DNA of 64,000 bases from Ferrimonas lipolytica (GTDB taxonomy: Bacteria > Pseudomonadota > Gammaproteobacteria > Enterobacterales > Shewanellaceae): assembly GCF_012295575.1 (NCBI RefSeq), contig NZ_CP051180.1, forward strand, positions 4,069,134-4,133,133. The letters run 5' to 3'. The notes beneath the pieces were generated by a model, which did not search any database, was not told the origin of the DNA, and saw only the letters and a list, made by a program, of their open reading frames with translations. Of this stretch, positions 60,177-64,000 are shown one piece after another. Both the position numbers and the translations under genes were made by a program. Each line of letters begins with the position of its first letter. Position 1 is the stretch's first letter.

Positions 60177-60943
60177 TTGCTGTTGCTACTTTCTTGAAGT
60201 AACCGAATAAGCTCTTGGCCACTGCTGGTAAAGCGGTAATAACGAAGGTGAAAACGGCTGTGTTTCGGCGTTAGCTGCAGCGCCTTTCCTTTAAACTGAA
60301 TGCGCATTGGGGCCGGTCTCAGTCGACCGGTTTCAAGCTCGACTGCGTGCACTAATCCCAACTCTCTGAGAGTGAGGACTGCAGAGTAGGGTAGCTGAAA
60401 ATTGCTTAGTGATAGCTGCTCTCCCCTACCGGCGATGATGCCCCCTAATGCTGGATCGGTTCGCCAACCGGTAATGATCACCGGGCTCAAGTCCTGCTCA
60501 AAGCTGCAACTCAATGAGACCGCACTTAGTAAGAGTTGCGCATCTCTGGGATTCATTCGCTTTAGTACTTCCAATGCCTTAAGACCAAAGCTGCGCGGTT
60601 GTGCTAGCTCAATGGTAAGGATCTTACCCCACAGCTGTTGCATCTTTGGTGAATGGATCTGTTCGGCCATATATTGAAAGTGGTGCCACCAGTCAGGATC
60701 CAACTCATGGCTAGCAATGTCGTTTTGGCTATCGTTAATCGCATGTTTTAACACTGCCTCAACGTTAAGTTGGTACTGTTCGGCAATATGCTCGCGGCGA
60801 TAGGTAATGCGCTCATCTAAGGTACGACTGCCCCCATCTTGCGATAATCCTACCGCTTTGGTTAGTTGCATTACCGATGCTCGGGTGCTGGTGGCAACGG
60901 TGTGGGGAGACTTGGTGCCTTCAATTGCTAGATTACTATTCAA
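60125..60943 (-). CDS. TIGR03899-type protein of unknown function
   Basis: The 272-aa soluble protein matches the pattern of a Vibrio/Shewanella family (TIGR03899): RITYRREHIAEQYQLNVEAV, DPDWWHHFQYMAEQIHSPKM, LWGKILTIELAQPRSFGLKA, and a C-terminal FHLRYYRFTSSGQELIRLLQ. The middle (about 75-130) also resembles DUF2806-type proteins. No enzymatic motif is known. The convergent 52-bp overlap with cobA is unusually long for two conserved genes. Confidence 0.8.
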   Translation of the reverse strand: MNSNLAIEGTKSPHTVATSTRASVMQLTKAVGLSQDGGSRTLDERITYRREHIAEQYQLNVEAVLKHAINDSQNDIASHELDPDWWHHFQYMAEQIHSPKMQQLWGKILTIELAQPRSFGLKALEVLKRMNPRDAQLLLSAVSLSCSFEQDLSPVIITGWRTDPALGGIIAGRGEQLSLSNFQLPYSAVLTLRELGLVHAVELETGRLRPAPMRIQFKGKALQLTPKHSRFHLRYYRFTSSGQELIRLLQESSNSNYIASLSALAPKDANWA

Positions 60944-61184
60944 ATGTTTGGCTCCGCTTGTGAACCTGCAGCAATAACAGCATCTTAATCTGCATATAGA
61001 TGGCTGACGTTGGGTTAGATCAAGTTATTGTTGGCTTAGTTTTAGACTGCTGGATTAATGTTGGCGTATCGTCATAACTATATGCATTAAAGCGTTACTC
61101 TTTAACTATTTAGCGATGGCAATGCCATTGTTAATTATATGGTGTCGCTGTAAATTAATGGTTGCCAAATTTGGGTGTATTGGA
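60944..61184. other. intergenic region upstream of the sensor gene
   Basis: 240 bp, AT-rich, divergent promoters presumed. No repeats or RNA features recognised. Confidence 0.4.
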
Positions 61185-64000
61185 ATGAGTGGGTTACGGA
61201 TGACGGCTTCAACATATCGCTCTATAAGCTTAAATGTATGCTTATTTATAATGCTTTTGATTGTGTCCTTTGGACACGGTAGTGCGTTTGCTACCGAGCA
61301 GCGTCCATCTGCCGCTCATGAACTCTCGGCGATTCAGATTCAAAATATCACCAGCGAATTAAAGTATCTCGATGAAGTGTTAACCTCCTCGGTTCTGAGC
61401 TATGCCTTCACCTCAGATAAAAAATGGCTGAACCGTTACAACCAATTTGAGCCACAACTCACCTCGCTTATTGACGATCTGCTTACCACCCAACAAGAAC
61501 AAGATAGAGATTTAATCCTCGAGTTTAATCGTGTTAACGACGCCTTGGTTCAATTAGAGCTGGAGGCTATTGCTGCTGCCAATGCTAGCCAAAAGAGTCG
61601 TGCTATTGCCCTATTGAGCAGTGATAACTACCAACAACTAAAACAACAATATATGCAATTGTTGTTGCAGTTCTCGGAGGTATTGACGCAACGCGCTGCC
61701 ACTACTAGGGCGGTCAATGAACTTAAGCTCAATGAGGATGAAATCAGCTGGCTGAAAGATCGCACTGTGACCGTGGGCATTGAGCACTGGCCGCCTATTT
61801 TGTTTGTGCGTAATGATGGTTCGATAGGGGGCCTGGCCGGGGCCATTCTTAATCAAGTTGTCGCTAAAACCGGTATCAAGGTTGAGGTTATACAAAGCGA
61901 TTGGAACGATCTTCTTACCCGCTTTAATGACGGTGAAATCGACCTAATTCCGCATGCGTATTTTCGGCAAGAACGCACCGAATTCGGTGATTTCTCCAGT
62001 GCCTATTACCTTATTCGCGAGCTGTTCTTTGTTAAAGACAGTAATGGCCGTCTCAAAAATAATACTGATTTAGCCAATGGCACCGTCGCTGTGGTGAAAG
62101 GCTATGCCACCATTGCTAAAGTGCAGGCGCTGTACCCTAACCTGAATGTGATACAGACCGTCAATTTGGCTGAGTCGATCGACTTGGTGCTTAGTGGCAA
62201 AGTCGATGCGCTTATCGATGCGGAGCTGATCGTAAAAGACATGCTTAAAACCCGTGAAATTGACGGATTAAGAATGATCGATGAAGACGTCATTACTGCC
62301 TCTTCGCTGCATTTATATACCAATAAACGGCTGCCAATTTTGCACTCGGTATTGCAAAAATCGTTGGATTCTTTGCAGTTGAAAGATCTGATGCTAACCA
62401 AGAATGACTGGCTTAAATCTGACGTTAAACCGGAAGAGAATAATCAGCTGAAGGAGTTGATGGGGTCTATCTGGTTGATCATCGGCTCAGTGGTATTGCT
62501 GCTGTTGATTGTGGTGGCAGTAGGCTCAACCGTGCTTAAGGTGAGCGATAAAGAGCTAGCACAGAAATTCGGTTCCAATAGCTTTAAGCGAACCATCGTA
62601 ATTGGTCTTGTGGCACTGTCTACGGTGCTTATTATTGCCGCAACCATGCTGACCAATTACGCCGAGCGACAAACCCACAGTTCGATTGAATACAGCCTCA
62701 ATACACTGCTTACTTCTACTCATCAGCGGATGTCGGTTTGGGTTGATTATGAGCTGAATAGTCTAGAGCGGGTGGGCAATAACCGTGAGCTGGTTAGCTT
62801 AGTTGAACGGTTATTGCGTACGCCTCGTGATCACGACAGTCTGGTCGCCAGTCCATTGCAAGCTCAAATTAGACAGTTTTTTGCTGAGCGAGAACGGGAG
62901 CCCGGCTCGTTTGGCTTCTTTGTTATCTCACCAGATAAAGTAAGTATCTCGTCCCGTCGTGACGACAACATTGGTGACATCAATGTTATTGACCAGACTC
63001 GCTCTGAGCTATTGGAGCAGGTGCTCGCAGGAAAAAGTGTGTTTATCCCACCGCTGCGCTCGGATGTATTTTTTGATGATGTCAGCGCATCAACGCAAAA
63101 ACAAAAACCGCCGACGATGTTTTTTGCTGCACCGTTGGTAGATAACAGCGGCCGTATTATTGCCATTATTACCAAAAGGGTCGATTTCGACGGGGTGTTT
63201 TCCAACATTTTATCTGCGGGATTTATTGGCCACAGCGGTGAAACCTATGCGGTCGATCGCAACGGTATCTTGATGTCGAATGTGCGCTTTGAGAACCAAT
63301 TACGCCAGCTCGGACTAATTGATCCGGAGCAGCATGCCTCACTTAATGTGCGTGTTGCCGATCCTGGCCAGAATCTGGTTGTTAAAGGCGGGGTGTCTGA
63401 AGCCGATGCCAGCTGGCCGCTTACCTATATGGCGCAGCAGATCAGCCAGAAAAACTCTGGCAATAGCCTTGATGGTTATCGCGACTATCGCGGTGTACAG
63501 GTGGTTGGTAGTTGGTTATGGGATGATTTGTTAGGGGTAGGTTTAGTCGCTGAGATTGATGTTGAAGAGTCATTTGCCCTGTTAAACATCTTTAAGGTAG
63601 CGCTGTGGAGCATCCTGTTCTTCTCATTGATACTTATTTTAGGCAGTACCCTCTTTACGTTGAATATTGGTACCCGTGCGACTCAGGCATTAACCCGTTC
63701 TCATAACGACTTAGAGCGACTAGTTAAGGGGCGAACCGATGAGCTGAGAGTGAGCATGGAGCGTACCCGTACCATCATTGATAACGCTTCAGATGGCATC
63801 ATCGTGGTTGATGAAAATGGGGTAATTCAGGAGTTCAGTTCGGCTGCAGAGGTGATATTTGGTTACCGAACCGAGGAGATCATTGGCCAGAATGCGCGGG
63901 CGCTAATGAATCAATCGTTCCATGATCACTACCTGCGCGAGCAAGTGCAGGACAACCCTGAGCAGGTCTTGTATGAGTTGATCGGCATTCATAAAAATGG
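61185..64000 (+). CDS. large membrane sensor protein: SBP domain, Cache-like domain, PAS (truncated by window edge)
   Basis: The frame is open from ATG 61185 (alternative ATG 61200) to the window end, over 938 codons. Order: signal peptide (CLFIMLLIVSFGHGSAFA), a helical region, a periplasmic amino-acid-type binding domain (about 190-410, WPPILFVRNDGSIGGLAG), two membrane helices (about 425-450 and 470-492), a large double-Cache-like extracytoplasmic domain (about 495-785, MFFAAPLVDNSGRIIAIITK), a third helix (about 801-827), a coiled linker, and a PAS domain from about 861 (IIDNASDGIIVVDENGVIQE). The output domain (kinase or nucleotide cyclase/GGDEF) is beyond the window. Confidence 0.88.
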   Translation, partial: MSGLRMTASTYRSISLNVCLFIMLLIVSFGHGSAFATEQRPSAAHELSAIQIQNITSELKYLDEVLTSSVLSYAFTSDKKWLNRYNQFEPQLTSLIDDLLTTQQEQDRDLILEFNRVNDALVQLELEAIAAANASQKSRAIALLSSDNYQQLKQQYMQLLLQFSEVLTQRAATTRAVNELKLNEDEISWLKDRTVTVGIEHWPPILFVRNDGSIGGLAGAILNQVVAKTGIKVEVIQSDWNDLLTRFNDGEIDLIPHAYFRQERTEFGDFSSAYYLIRELFFVKDSNGRLKNNTDLANGTVAVVKGYATIAKVQALYPNLNVIQTVNLAESIDLVLSGKVDALIDAELIVKDMLKTREIDGLRMIDEDVITASSLHLYTNKRLPILHSVLQKSLDSLQLKDLMLTKNDWLKSDVKPEENNQLKELMGSIWLIIGSVVLLLLIVVAVGSTVLKVSDKELAQKFGSNSFKRTIVIGLVALSTVLIIAATMLTNYAERQTHSSIEYSLNTLLTSTHQRMSVWVDYELNSLERVGNNRELVSLVERLLRTPRDHDSLVASPLQAQIRQFFAEREREPGSFGFFVISPDKVSISSRRDDNIGDINVIDQTRSELLEQVLAGKSVFIPPLRSDVFFDDVSASTQKQKPPTMFFAAPLVDNSGRIIAIITKRVDFDGVFSNILSAGFIGHSGETYAVDRNGILMSNVRFENQLRQLGLIDPEQHASLNVRVADPGQNLVVKGGVSEADASWPLTYMAQQISQKNSGNSLDGYRDYRGVQVVGSWLWDDLLGVGLVAEIDVEESFALLNIFKVALWSILFFSLILILGSTLFTLNIGTRATQALTRSHNDLERLVKGRTDELRVSMERTRTIIDNASDGIIVVDENGVIQEFSSAAEVIFGYRTEEIIGQNARALMNQSFHDHYLREQVQDNPEQVLYELIGIHKN

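Overview
The window is chromosomal DNA of a gammaproteobacterium of roughly 50% GC. The gene set and pairings (erpA, selD, hypCDE, cysJIH, gltBD beside a YhcC-type radical SAM gene, a TIGR03899-type protein, mtnN beside a CobD/CbiB-like gene) suggest a marine Alteromonadales lineage near Shewanella or Ferrimonas. The genus is an inference, not a reading. Genes are dense and mostly in operons, with many strong intrinsic terminators.

Layout: 1-2170 holds the start of a CLC chloride channel gene, a coiled-coil membrane protein, erpA and a decayed thioredoxin-like gene. 2342-7747 holds an RND efflux pair and a chromate transporter. 7853-12634 (minus) runs PPC-domain protein, an ECF-type ABC importer (S, T, A1, A2), a DsrE-family protein and selD. 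12802-15159 (minus) is hypCDE. 15628-17811 is a lipoprotein M3 peptidase. 17997-23693 is a LysR regulator divergent from an ACAD10/11-like acyl-CoA dehydrogenase, SDR, kinase-like phosphotransferase, histidine phosphatase and second SDR. 24333-28765 holds a patatin/beta-barrel protein, a MOSC protein, a lipoprotein and a crotonase. 29109-31962 (minus) encodes a three-subunit transhydrogenase. 32247-36548 is cysJIH. 37033-39886 (minus) is mtnN, cobD-like, TRIC-like channel and a secreted protein. 40202-41434 is gltS.

From 41511 the character changes. An 896-bp tandem array (18 units of 48 or 56 bp) is followed by AT-rich DNA and then a gene-cassette array with five attC-like sites (about 43216-48578) and no integrase in the window. 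The cassettes carry a 563-aa protein with an RX4H motif, a small unknown protein, a DUF4145-like protein, a Ser/Thr kinase with a PP2C phosphatase, and a DUF1643 protein. A lipoprotein gene follows the last attC.

The core genome resumes with gltBD, a YhcC-like radical SAM gene, a YdcH-like gene, three identical tRNA-Pro(UGG) genes followed (on the minus strand) by twelve tandem terminators in an 87-bp repeat partly derived from the tRNA 3' end, a SUMT (cobA), a TIGR03899-type gene and the first 2.8 kb of a large membrane sensor.

A dispersed intergenic element with terminal inverted repeats (GGCTGTGT...ACACAGCC) occurs in about eight full, deleted or partial copies. The most unusual structures are the cassette array, the tRNA-derived terminator array, the 48/56-bp array, this MITE-like family, and the asymmetric ATPase pair of the ECF transporter.
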